From NCBI GenBank assembly GCA_003427395.1, contig BFEA01000233.1, positions 99,725-138,109 of the forward strand: a stretch of DNA of 38,385 nt, read 5' to 3'. The DNA comes from Chara braunii. Its lineage: Eukaryota > Streptophyta > Charophyceae > Charales > Characeae. How positions within the stretch are numbered: the stretch's first letter is position 1; each line of letters starts with the position of its first letter. Shown here piece after piece: positions 19,194 to 28,462 of the stretch. The position numbers were made by a program, and so were the translations under genes. Under the pieces are notes generated by a model. That model ran no database searches and was not told where the DNA came from. It saw only the letters and a program-made list of their open reading frames with translations.

Positions 19194-19439
19194 ATGCCCT
19201 ATGTAAGATGAGATAAATGGTTAATCATATAAGGATTCAACCAACTTCTTGCATGGAACACAACTTGGAGATTTGGTAAGAGACTTACCTTTGTTGCACA
19301 TGTTTGTTTGGTTGTAAGTTTAGTCTGAGTTGTCTTATGATACGTAGTAGTTTTAGGTACTCACCATGTGCTGGAGTCATAAGAGTTAATGCAATTTTTA
19401 TTTTTTCAAAGTTAGGATGTTCTGACTTTAAATATGGTT

Positions 19440-20040
19440 TTGTATAAATTTTCGAAAGATATTTTCGATAGGGGAGGTGTTGACGAAATGTCTACAAAAC
19501 TAGAAAGTTAGTAAAATTTTGTCTGTGCAAAATTCAAACTTTTTTTATCCTAATTATATATCTGACTAAGTAAAAATCTTGAAAGCCTAGTTCGCTAGCA
19601 GAAGTGATGCTCAAACTTTAGTTAAATTAGAGAGTTAAACAAATTTTGACTGTGAAGTCAAAATTATTTTTAGGATTTATATTTAGCTTTGTATAAATTT
19701 TAGAAAGCGTACGGGAAATATTGCCAAAATTTATATAAATCTAAAAGAGTTAGTTAAAATTAGCATTTGCAAAACTCAAACTTTTATCTTCAAATTATGT
19801 ATGACTTAGCATAAATCTTAGGAACTTACTTCTTTAGAAGGAGTGCTGCCTAAGTTTTTGCTAATTAAGAGAGTTAAACAAAATTTTGACTCTATAAGGT
19901 TAATACCTTGTTTTATATTATATATTTGATTAGTAGGAATTCTAGAAAGATACTTTTGTTAGGGGAAGTGTTGCCGAAATGTTTCTAGTTAAAAAAAATT
20001 ATACTATTTTTACTAGGAAAAACTTTGACAATCTACGTTG
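19440..20040 (+). repeat. Degenerate ~120-bp tandem units (copy 2)
   Basis: Units begin near 19440, 19561, 19681, 19801 and 19921, each with a TATAAAT/TAAAAATC-like start, a GGGGAAGTG or related hairpin half and a GAGTTA word. The order matches copy 1. Confidence 0.6.
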
Positions 20041-20907
20041 TATAGGGGAAACGTTGCCAAAATTTTCTTAATTTTCTAATACCAATCAATGATAAGTTTT
20101 AAATTTAATTTTGTGAGGAGTTGGATGAGATGTGATGTGAACTTTTATTCTCTGTACACTTAATATAACTTTGAATATTGATCAATGTTGTGTAACAGGT
20201 CATCGTCACTCACTTTGATTCAAGGTTGACTGATTTTAACCCGATCCTACGAGGATCAACATTTTTTGTTATCATTGTACCAAGTTGGTTATCAATTTGT
20301 CCGTCTCCAACTCATTTTGGCAACTCAACATAAGGTCTTAGCCCGTATGGGTTAAAATATTTCTTTAGGTTTTAACTAGACTTTTATTACGTGGTCATTT
20401 AAAAATAACTGAGTACTTTCTTTGTGGAGGTTGGACAAGGGTTGGGGCTTGCGTGAAATAAGGCAAGGGGTGTGAGTGCAAAGAGTTGTTGAAGTTGACC
20501 CAATGTAGTGTGTGATCTATCGATGTGGAATCTTTGCATAATTGCATATATGCTTTGTGATTTGAAGCCAAGACTTGACTTGCCTGCGATTATTTAACAT
20601 ATATGGAAGGAAGTCACACACTGTGATTGTGAGAGTGAATGCATCATGTTTAATTTTTCTTTATATTTATATTCTGCATATTCGCGCGGTCTACCCTGAC
20701 CGTGCGTAAGGATTCAATGAATCTAGTTCGAGAGAAAATGAAAGATCCCTTTTACTTTTTGCTTGTTAATTTTTTTATGATTGGACGTTGAGGTTCGTGG
20801 CGGCTGTTAAATTCAAACCTTTTGACTTGTTCCAAGACTCCGAAGATGGACTACTGTTCCCAGAGTCAGAGGCGTTTGGCCGCCACAAAGGGTCAAAGCT
20901 CGGGTAG

Positions 20908-21133
20908 GACCCGCTGTCGAGCGCATCGACCCTCCCGCGAGCGAGGGCCCTTCCCGCCGCGTCACGCAGAAGAAACTTAAATTTTCAACTTTTTGATAAC
21001 TCGGGGACGACACGGTAACCCCCGTCGATCCTTCGCGGCTCCGGCCGAGTGCGCCAGTTGTACATCCCGCAGTCCCCTACGACATAATAGGTTCTCGCGG
21101 GGCACAACTTCCCTTCCGTAAGGGGCTGTCACC
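20908..21133 (+). repeat. Structured terminal module B
   Basis: GTCGAGCGCATCGACCCTCC, CGCCGCGTCACGCAGAAG, CGGCTCCGGCCGAGTGCGCC, GTCCCCTACGACATAATAGG and the end hairpin GCACAACTTCCC/GGGGCTGTCACC correspond to module A. It has an extra AT-rich insert (AAACTTAAATTTTCAAC) after CACGCAG. Confidence 0.65.
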
Positions 21134-21804
21134 ACCCTCAGGGGCGCATTCCCGCCAAGCTACCGACCCACGTGCGAAGACTTTTATAATGCAATTGCGG
21201 AGGTAGGCCGACCGAGGGCGTTTGCTCGTTCATTGTAGCATAAGTACGCATGGTTGAACGCCAAAGTGGACCCGAACGTCGTCCGTTCCTAGGGCGCTGA
21301 TCTCCCAGGAATTGGATTGGCATCGATCAACTATGATGTGATAACCTAAGCATAAGGAAATCTCAATCAATCCTAGTCCCTTCCTTCAAAGACAATCAAG
21401 AGTTGCTCAACCAAAACACTTTCAAATGAAGAAGACTCAGATCAACATAAGTTGACTTATCTTCTAAAATCGATTCATACATAATACAATCATGCATACC
21501 ACTCGTTCAGATCAAATCGACAAAGGCTGACTTGGTTTGTCATTCAACGACGAGCCATAATGAGTTGAGTCGACTTCAAATAATACTTATCAACAAAAGG
21601 ATAAAATCATGATTAACATGCATGGCGACACTTGAATAGCGTCTGATCGAATCATCTCTACTTTGTCTGCCAAATGGCTGGGCTGTCATGAATTTTTGAC
21701 TTGATGAGGTGCATTGCCAAGTTCTTTCATTCCATATCACACTGACTGCTAGCAAAGAAATGCTGACATCCCAACTTCCAAGCAAAGTTAAGATGCTATT
21801 GCTC
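21134..21804. other. Unassigned region
   Basis: No protein, RNA or inverted repeat was recognised. If the RNA-polymerase-like scrap at 21.8-22.0 kb is a real minus-strand gene, its further exons could lie here, but none could be identified. Confidence 0.35.
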
Positions 21805-22019
21805 TAGTGATGACTGCACTTTCATTCTAACTTTGGTGTGAGTTCCATCTGCAAGTAATCCGACTACCACTGTACAATCCCAGCGACCGACTTGAACAAT
21901 TGAACACTGGATGCCCCATTAAGGACGAGAATCCGCTTTCAAATTTTATTGGTTGCCTTGTCCTCTTGGACAATAATGATTCTTTCCGTCCCACGAATGA
22001 TGAAGTACCCGTCTTCATC
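21805..22019 (-). pseudogene. RNA polymerase second-subunit-like exon fragment
   Basis: On the minus strand, after an acceptor-like TTCTTAG, the frame from 22019 reads DEDGYFIIRGTERIIIVQED followed by KATNKI and a TGA at about 21939. This resembles the (D)xGGYFIIxGxEKVxxxQE motif in the second-largest subunit of nuclear RNA polymerases, most like the Pol III form (RPC2). In the enzyme this segment is part of the N-terminal lobe region. A possible second exon after TTGCAG at 21848 reads DGTHTKVRMKVQSSLEQ and then a stop. No other exons were found and no donor site is clear, so this is a gene fragment or pseudogene, and the family call depends on about 25 residues. Confidence 0.4.
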
Positions 22020-22258
22020 CTAAGAATCTTTAAAGCGTTGCTCGAGTTGCAACTTCTTATCAACCCATCTCAACTTCCCCAGGTTTGCACTTCTTATGGT
22101 GCAAACCTATCCGTGAAGCTAGTGCCTACTCGCACCCCATCCAAGACTAGCAAGTACACAAATTGGGCTTCTTCTGGCGCCAGTTTCCCATACGAAGTGA
22201 CTCCTAAGACGGCCACCAGAGGGGTATACTATGACAGTTCCCCTTAACGCGAGGCGTC

Positions 22259-22436
22259 AAGAAACTTAAGACCCTTCTGTGAATAGGCGTATATCCTTTC
22301 CCTAGGAGGTGGTCTGGGATACCGTCCGAGCGAACCTCGAATCTCAGAAGAAACTTAAGGCCCTTTTGTGAATAGGCGTATATCCTTTCCCTAGGAGGTG
22401 GTCTGGGATACCGCCCGAGCGAACCTCGGATCTCAG
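22259..22436. repeat. 89-bp tandem duplication
   Basis: Units at 22259 and 22348 begin AAGAAACTTAAG and contain GTGAATAGGCGTATATCCTT and CTAGGAGGTGGTCTGGGATA. They are about 94 percent identical. No function is known. Confidence 0.9.
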
Positions 22437-24060
22437 AAGTCGGGCTGGCTTCACCACAACAGCATGGTATTTCCCCGCATGAGCGGTCCACTCCGAGTCG
22501 TTAGCAGGGCCGACTCCTAAGGCAGCGAACCCCCGCCTCAGATGCCTCATAGGAAAGGGAAAGACATCTACCACGACAGACAAAATTGTCCCTTGTCGCC
22601 TGACGTTAAGGGTAACTTAGACAAAGAAAAGAGATCACAGAAGAGAAAACCATTCAGACAGACGGGCATAGACAGGGAGGGTCATTCGGGAAAGAACGGG
22701 TAACCTCATGAAGAAGTCTATGTCCAATTGATTTTTTCTCCTTCTTTGTGTGGTCGCTTTGTTTCACGTCGATTATTAACTTCCCATCCTTTTTGGATAC
22801 AAATAAGTCAGCGACAGAAAACAAACACCATTCTCTCATTGCCATAATTGACATGGTCAGATTCCCTTTTTTCAGGCATCCATCTACCTACCTGCACATC
22901 AGATCAAACAGCAAGTTAACAAGAAGACGATGCAATCCCAAACTCATTTCAGACTTCCATTCATACGTGCAGACACACATTTCCTCTACCTTTTCAGTGA
23001 ACATTCAAACAACAGGGTCAAACAAGTGTGGGTTCACACAAGTGTGAATGGGTCTGAGCCAAACAGACCAACTGACTGACTGACCTTAAGTGAAGTTGAT
23101 GTCTTGTTCACTCAAGAAAACCGTATAAACTCTCGTCTTCAGATGAAAAAACTACCACAACGAGCCGTCAGCAAAGTGATCCACACCACTCCCTTGTGAC
23201 GACCGCCTGCCACAATACCCTCTCAACACACAATCACCTCTCAATAATCTGATGGCGTCTCAGCGTCGCCGTCACACCAACTGCACCACCACGCCGTTGT
23301 CGTCAATACCAGAAGTCGCTGCCACAAAATGTCCCTCACAGTCAAGACAACCCGGGGAGTCTCACGCACCACTGTCGTTAATCATGATGCTGCCATCAAC
23401 CACCACTAGCACCACCGCGACACCATCACCAGCGTCAACGTGTTGCCGCCGCAGTATGCGGACAACATAACGTAAACACTCACTCAAAAAAAACACTCCG
23501 CCACTTCGACGACACTTACCCTGTGTCAATGCCTCGCCGCCGCAAAAAAATGAGCAGTGTTTTTGCGCCACCATCCAAAACACACTGCTGCCACCGTGCA
23601 AAACGGGCAGCTCTTCAGCGCCACCACCTACAACGCACTGCCGCTGCCGCAAAAAATGGGCAATACTTCCGTGCCACCGCCAAAAAGTGCCGCCGTTGCC
23701 GTGCTGAGCGGACAACACCCCCCCTTCGTTTCACCAAGTGCAGCGACAACTATAACTACCCTCACTCCCGCGCTCTCTGCAGACCTCCAACGCTTCTCTC
23801 TCTTCCCCTCGCTGAAATGGCGGCTATGGCTATGTTTCACAGCTATGGCCACCTCCAGCAGTCCTCCCCCCTCTTTTGCAGACCTCCACTCAACTCCTCA
23901 CTTCACTGACAGCTCCTCCTCCAGCAGCCAATATTCACCCATGCGAAATGCTAGCAGCACCAGCCACAAATGAATGCTGGTTGGCTGACTGCTGGCTGTT
24001 TTATAACTGGCTGGAGGTTGAGGGCAGTTGCTTTGCCCCCAACCAAAATTTGGAGTGAGG
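22437..24060. other. Unassigned region with 54-bp tandem units
   Basis: From about 23530 to 23700 there are three diverged 54-57-bp units containing GCCGCAAAAAATGRGCA or GTGCAAAACGGGCA and GCGCCACC. This makes 18-residue repeats in minus-strand frames. Frames in 23.2-24.0 kb are Thr/Pro/Ser-rich and overlap on both strands, so I do not call a gene. Confidence 0.4.
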
Positions 24061-24064
24061 CATG

Positions 24065-24269
24065 ACCCTTGATCTCAAACGCGATCAAGGGTTGAGAATC
24101 TTGATGTTCCCCTAGGGGAACCAAGTTCCAGGCATTAGTAATGCACCTGGCCGCTACCCCTGGCCAGATGCAGCCTTAAATGGCTGTATAGAGCCAAGTA
24201 GAGTAGACAGTTGAAGTTCAACAGTCTATTATCAGCTCAAAGTCCAGATGCTTCTACTCCTGCATCTGG
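24065..24269. other. Chain of consecutive perfect hairpins
   Basis: In order: ACCCTTGATC/GATCAAGGGT (24065-24074, 24083-24092); CTTG plus GTTCCCCT/AGGGGAAC plus CAAG (24100-24125); CCAG, GCATTA/TAATGC, CTGG (24128-24150); CAGCC/GGCTG (24171-24186); AGAC, GTTGAA/TTCAAC, GTCT (24205-24227); CCAGATGC/GCATCTGG (24244-24251, 24262-24269). CCAGATGC also occurs once outside its hairpin at 24164. A T run follows at about 24301-24331. This could be a structured RNA with a pol III-like terminator, or a decayed foldback. Confidence 0.65.
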
Positions 24270-24300
24270 CCCTGCGCTGCGATTAGATTCGCGACGCTCT

Positions 24301-24331
<31 letters not shown>

Positions 24332-24408
24332 CNCCCTTCTTCTCCCAGTTTTCCTTCTTTTCTTTTTCTTCTTTTTTCTTTTTTCTATCCTTGTATCTGC
24401 TCTACCCC

Positions 24409-24841
24409 TGTTGTCGGTGCGAATACCCTTACAAGGGTATCCGCCCTGTTTTTTGCAAGTAACAAGAAATAAGTTTGGTTTAAAGTTTAGATATACCACG
24501 CGAGGCGCGACCGTGTCTGTGATTTACATTGACGAGATGGTTGACTAGAGTGTGTGGGCGCACAGACTTCAGGCGCGCATGATCTGTTTTCCCTTTTGAT
24601 GGTTGTGAAAGTCGGCGTTGGTCGTCGACCATATTTTTATATTTCGGATTAAATTAGGATTAAAAAGATTTTGTCCCGTGCTTGGGGTGCCTGCCTGTGA
24701 CCAGTGCGTACGTACAGAGGGCGACATCGACAACCGTGTGATTTTGGAGACGTTTCGGTAGAGCAGCGTGTCGCGCAACAATTGTTTATCTAGGTGTTAG
24801 TCAAAACTAGACCCAACCTTGGGCCTAGCACTAGTGGTCAG
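24409..24841 (+). repeat. LTR-like segment with palindromic promoter part
   Basis: It begins TGTTGTCGGTGCGAATACCC, with the near-perfect palindrome ATACCCTT-AC-AAGGGTAT at 24423-24440, and is homologous in inverted orientation to 11330-11740. A possible end is GCACTAGTGGTCA (24841). It is followed by GAGTATCAGACTTTC, which recalls the TGGTATCAGAGC primer-binding site of many plant LTR elements. Alternatively, 24830-24880 is a tRNA-like SINE head (TAGCACTAGTGGTCAGAGTA with GGGATCGAGATCG). No partner LTR in the same orientation was seen. Confidence 0.4.
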
Positions 24842-25920
24842 AGTATCAGACTTTCATCAAAGAGATTCAGGGATCGAGATCGAGTGGCGACGACACGGAA
24901 ATATCAAAGTAGCGTGAGTGGACCGAGGGGTTAAGGGCCCAACAGGGCTATCCCCATTGATTTTGCCATCGGCGACGTCAGATCGGTGGTGACATTTTCT
25001 AAGTAAATCATTTTAGCGTCATATTTCTATTATTTTCTTTTTTATGACCATGAGTTGCTTGACCCGGACGCGATGCCGGATTCAATGGTCGTCACGACGG
25101 TCGAGGACCTTGGGTGCGCACCTCGTTCGACGGTTCCGTGTGTTCAGGATACTGGCGAAGGTCCTCTGTCACATCGTTGCTGAGAACCGGGCACGGTCAG
25201 GGTTCGAGTTTGTAATTGTACTTGAGGCAAAAGGGCCGGTAACGTTGACTGTATATGACCTACGCTTCGGGTGAGGTGAGGTCGCCTGGGGGTGTGTTGT
25301 ATTCGCAGGATGGCCTAAGGTGCGACCAAAAAACTGTTTTCGTGACTGCGCCGGAGTTACTCCGTGGCAACCACGTCCGTGCTCAAGCCCCCAACGAGGG
25401 AACCTGCGGGAGCTGCACCCGCCAGCAAGTGCGATACCTGCCACAACAGGCAGGCGATATGGGTCAGGTGCCAGCCGGTAGCATCAGGGTCGGGCTTTGT
25501 CGATGGGTCGATCACATTGCCTCTCCTCTGGTCTGTCGGCAACGCGGCAACCGATGAGCCCCTGAAAACAGGAGGCCTAACCCAAACGCGCGAAGACCGA
25601 CGCCACGTGGCTGCCCTCAAAGACCCGACTCATCAGAATCACAGCCATTCTGGGCAAACCCCTCCTCGAACCGCCGTCCCCAAAACAGACGGATCGGACG
25701 GCCTTGAATGCACTGCGCATGCCATCTGCCGCACGACCGGAAGATAACCGCCCCCTCAGGCATATTGCACCCGTGCCCCTGAAACCCTGCCACAGGAGAT
25801 CTCAGTTCTGACCTGGGACTCCACCCCCACTTTCCCAAAAATCCATGGCACACCCGTTGTCGCACTTCCAGGCCCACATCCCACCCCGATCAGGAAGTCA
25901 CGCTGGGCGTGAGGTTGGGC
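24842..25920. other. GC-rich region with an open frame of unknown status
   Basis: The longest plus-strand frame is 25364-25747 (127 codons), with a CDTC near its residue 23 followed by CHNRQAIWVRC, which may be chance. Other frames of similar length overlap on the minus strand. No family is recognised. If the 24.4-kb segment is an LTR, this could be the internal region of an unrecognised element. Confidence 0.25.
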
Positions 25921-25967
25921 GTCACACCGACGAGCTGACCTCCACCACATAGTTCGCGGGATGAGAA
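25921..25967 (+). repeat. Constant-loop hairpin H1
   Basis: CGACGAGCTGACCTCCACC and ACATAGTTCGCGGG carry the constant loop. The outer stem (TCACACCG against CGGGATGA) pairs only partly. It is the first of four copies, all on the same strand. Confidence 0.55.
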
Positions 25968-26003
25968 CAGCAGCCACAACCACACAACGGACACCTTCCT
26001 CAA

Positions 26004-26061
26004 CTCTTCCTCCTCTCACGACGAGCCGACCTCCACCTATAGTTCACAAGAGGAGGAAGAG
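26004..26061 (+). repeat. Constant-loop hairpin H2 (13-bp stem)
   Basis: CTCTTCCTCCTCT (26004-26016) pairs perfectly with AGAGGAGGAAGAG (26049-26061) around ACGAGCCGACCTCCACC and TATAGTTCACA. Confidence 0.7.
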
Positions 26062-26629
26062 CAGAAACCAGGTGAACTCACCATCCTCAAGCCACACCCA
26101 ATAAGTGCAATACCAACCCCACAAACCTCTTTCCTCTCTCCGGCAAGACTTATAATAGCTAAGCCACCATCTTAGCTGCGGCTATGCCCTAATCCAATCC
26201 CACTAGCTAGCCCTCCTCACCAGCAGGACGCAATTTTACCAATCATAAACTATCCCCCCCAACCCAGGTACCCCGCAGCCTCAAAACATTTGGCCCGCAA
26301 ACAGCAACAAAGAGGTAGGTACAATCTCCAAAAGAAAATTCCACAAGACACAAAAAACGAATTCACTTCAAAAAAGTAAGATTAAACACTTCAAAGAGTC
26401 ACAATAGAAACGGTTTTCCTACAACTAAAATCAGAATACAATTAGAATACAAACTACTTCAATTCCTCAATTAGAGGGTCAATTACAAAACTATAAAGTA
26501 GACATATATGATCCAGAGAAGCATAGGAATGATAGATTTTGATATCCAAGAAGGATTTTTTAATAAATTCTCAAACCACAGTTTGAAAATTATTTCGCAA
26601 AAAAATTGGTAAATTTTTTAGAAGATCTA

Positions 26630-27150
26630 TACGAATCACCCACGGACGCGTCCGGGGGGTCAAGCTCGGAGGGCGGCCGTGATCACGGCCGCCATAGCTC
26701 CGGCCGCGGTTGGGTGCGGCCGCGACTTTTAGGGATTTTTTTAGACTTTAAAAAATTCTCAAAAAACAAAACAAAAAATATGGGGTTGTAGTCTTGTAGA
26801 TCTTTTCGAGATCTAAATTGCACAATTTTTTATTTTATTTTTTGACTTCGTCTTCAAATTTTAAAAATTCAAAAACTAATTTTCCTGAGGCAAAAGCTGT
26901 TTTTTTTTTTTTTAAAGAAAAAAAAAACATGAAACGTATGTGATTTTTTATTTTAAATTCAGTAACGTTTTTGGATATGACCACAAGGCAAAAGTTGTTC
27001 AGTATATTTTTCTGCATAACATATTTGTTTCTCATAATTTTTTGATTTTTTTTTTTTTTTTTTTTTTTTTCATGGCCGCGGACCGCGACCATGGCCGCGG
27101 GGTCGCGGCCTAGGCCACGCATGGCCGCCTCGGGGGGGGATTCATAGTAT
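26630..27150 (-). mobile_element. GC-arm inverted element, copy 3
   Basis: The GC-rich arms are built from GCGGCCGCG/GGCCGCGG words (26641-26728 and 27071-27138) around a core of about 340 bp that is extremely AT-rich, with a T run before the right arm. The reverse complement of 26942-27027 reads AAATATGTTATG, then ACAACTTTTGCCTTG, GTCATAT and TAAAAAATC. This matches the cores of copies 1 and 2 in order. A second GAGGCAAAAGCTG word at 26888 suggests an internal duplication of part of the core. End points are uncertain. Confidence 0.55.
26672..26693. repeat. 22-bp perfect palindrome
   Basis: GGCGGCCGTGA is followed directly by its reverse complement TCACGGCCGCC in the left arm of the GC-arm element. 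Confidence 0.9.
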
Positions 27151-27437
27151 AGGAAATCATTCCAAATCATACTTGGGGATTTCATAACAAAATCGAAATC
27201 ATTTCAAGACAGAAACGATCATACGTCTATTAAAATCCGAATTAAATTCTAATTTGTAGGTAACAACATCAGACTGCTAATTAGGATTTTTTTTTTTCCA
27301 ATACTTAAGATCAGATCAGGTTCTAAAGAACTAGTATGCAATCTAAAACTTGCTTCAATTACTAGGAAGAGGAGAACTCTCCCCTATTTTAATCCATCCC
27401 ATTGTCACGCGTCCCTACAAGCGCCCCCTCTACTCTT
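27151..27437. other. Spacer, nothing recognised
   Basis: AT-rich sequence without gene or structure. Confidence 0.4.
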
Positions 27438-27439
27438 CC

Positions 27440-27487
27440 TCCTCTAGCGATGAGCCGACCTCCTCCACCACATAGTTCGCTAGGGGA
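27440..27487 (+). repeat. Constant-loop hairpin H3
   Basis: TCCTCTAGCGA (27440-27450) pairs with TCGCTAGGGGA (27477-27487) with one G-T, around TGAGCCGACCTCCTCCACC and ACATAGT. The stem sequence is unrelated to that of H2. Confidence 0.7.
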
Positions 27488-27537
27488 AAACGAATAGAAA
27501 GCCAGCTCCCAGAAACGCATAACAAATCAATAACATG

Positions 27538-27592
27538 CCATCTCCCTCCCACGACGAGCCGACCTCCTCCACCACATAGTTCGTGAGATGGA
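27538..27592 (+). repeat. Constant-loop hairpin H4
   Basis: CCATCTC and ACGA on the left (separated by about six extra bases) pair with TCGTGAGATGG on the right, around CGAGCCGACCTCCTCCACC and ACATAGT. Confidence 0.6.
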
Positions 27593-28462
27593 AATCGTTA
27601 GAACCACTCCCCACAACCCCCCTCCTCCCCTAGTGTTGAAGCAAATAATACAATCATGCCAACAACTCTAAAATTCAATCAGATCAAAATCAGATCAAAA
27701 TCAGGGGATTATTAGTAATTATTTGAGTATGAGCCAGCCAATCCACTCATGGGCAGGACTATAACCCTAAGAGCTTTCAATCAATGAGAAACCTCCATTC
27801 CCACTTCCTCAATAACCCCAACTTACCTCTTCTCCCTCAAACCCTACCCCACCGTCTTCTGTGAAGGAGAGACTCCCTCCCTCCCACTGCTAGCCACTAG
27901 GCTTTATGACAATACTAGCATTGAAGACTTCAATCGGCCATCTTCATCCCCCCAAGAAGAATCGAAGACAGTGCAACACCTCCTCGCTAAAACCGTTGGC
28001 GAGCCACCACCGGAGGTTCAAGCCTTCATAGAACTTTACTTACCATACTGTTGAGGAAGAAGGGGAAAATTCTCGACCACCCACTTGAAAAACCTTCCTC
28101 TCCCTCTCCCTCTGCGTGAGACCCAATAGAACCCAAAGCTGAAGCTCTCCCCAGTCACCATAACTCACCTGCCCATGTGGAGTCGCCGATCGAACCTCGT
28201 CACTTCGCTCCAATAGCGCTCCTCGGTGCCATACCCACCATGCCTTACTCCCTCGCCATGTACTCCCTCCTGCCACCACTCACCGACCACTCACACCACT
28301 ATGACACCGCTGCCATATGAAACGCGAGGTTCGGAACGGGCATTCTTGGTCGGACCGGGCGCAGCGCTCCCGGTAGTACTGCGCCCTTGCCTCACTCTCC
28401 GAACATTCTTGTGCAAGGCAAATTCGAATTTTGTCCTTGTGGCTCTGGGATTCAGCGGGCGT
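27593..28462. other. Unassigned region
   Basis: No conserved frame or RNA was recognised; short Pro/Ser/His-rich frames only. Confidence 0.4.

Larger units (their letters stand above)
18181..21133 (+). mobile_element. Long noncoding structured element, copy 2
   Basis: About 2.95 kb colinear with 14291-17927. It has a leader (GAGGAAGAAGGTTTTGC near 18290), an array of 11 hairpins, five 120-bp tandem units and the conserved 3' stretch (TAACAGGTCATC, GGGGTGTGAGTGCAAAGAG, GACCGTGCGTAAG). A partial 363-bp unit from 20777 and the terminal module complete it. Divergence from copy 1 is substantial, so they are not a recent tandem duplication. No protein frame is conserved between the copies, which argues for a noncoding or structural role. 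Confidence 0.6.

Noticed and set aside
23200-24000. A coding gene in the CCG/CAC-rich region
   Set aside because: Overlapping frames on both strands of similar length, 54-bp tandem units and no recognisable family.
25364-25747. Zinc-finger protein gene
   Set aside because: Only isolated Cys pairs, no conserved spacing, and equally long frames on the other strand.
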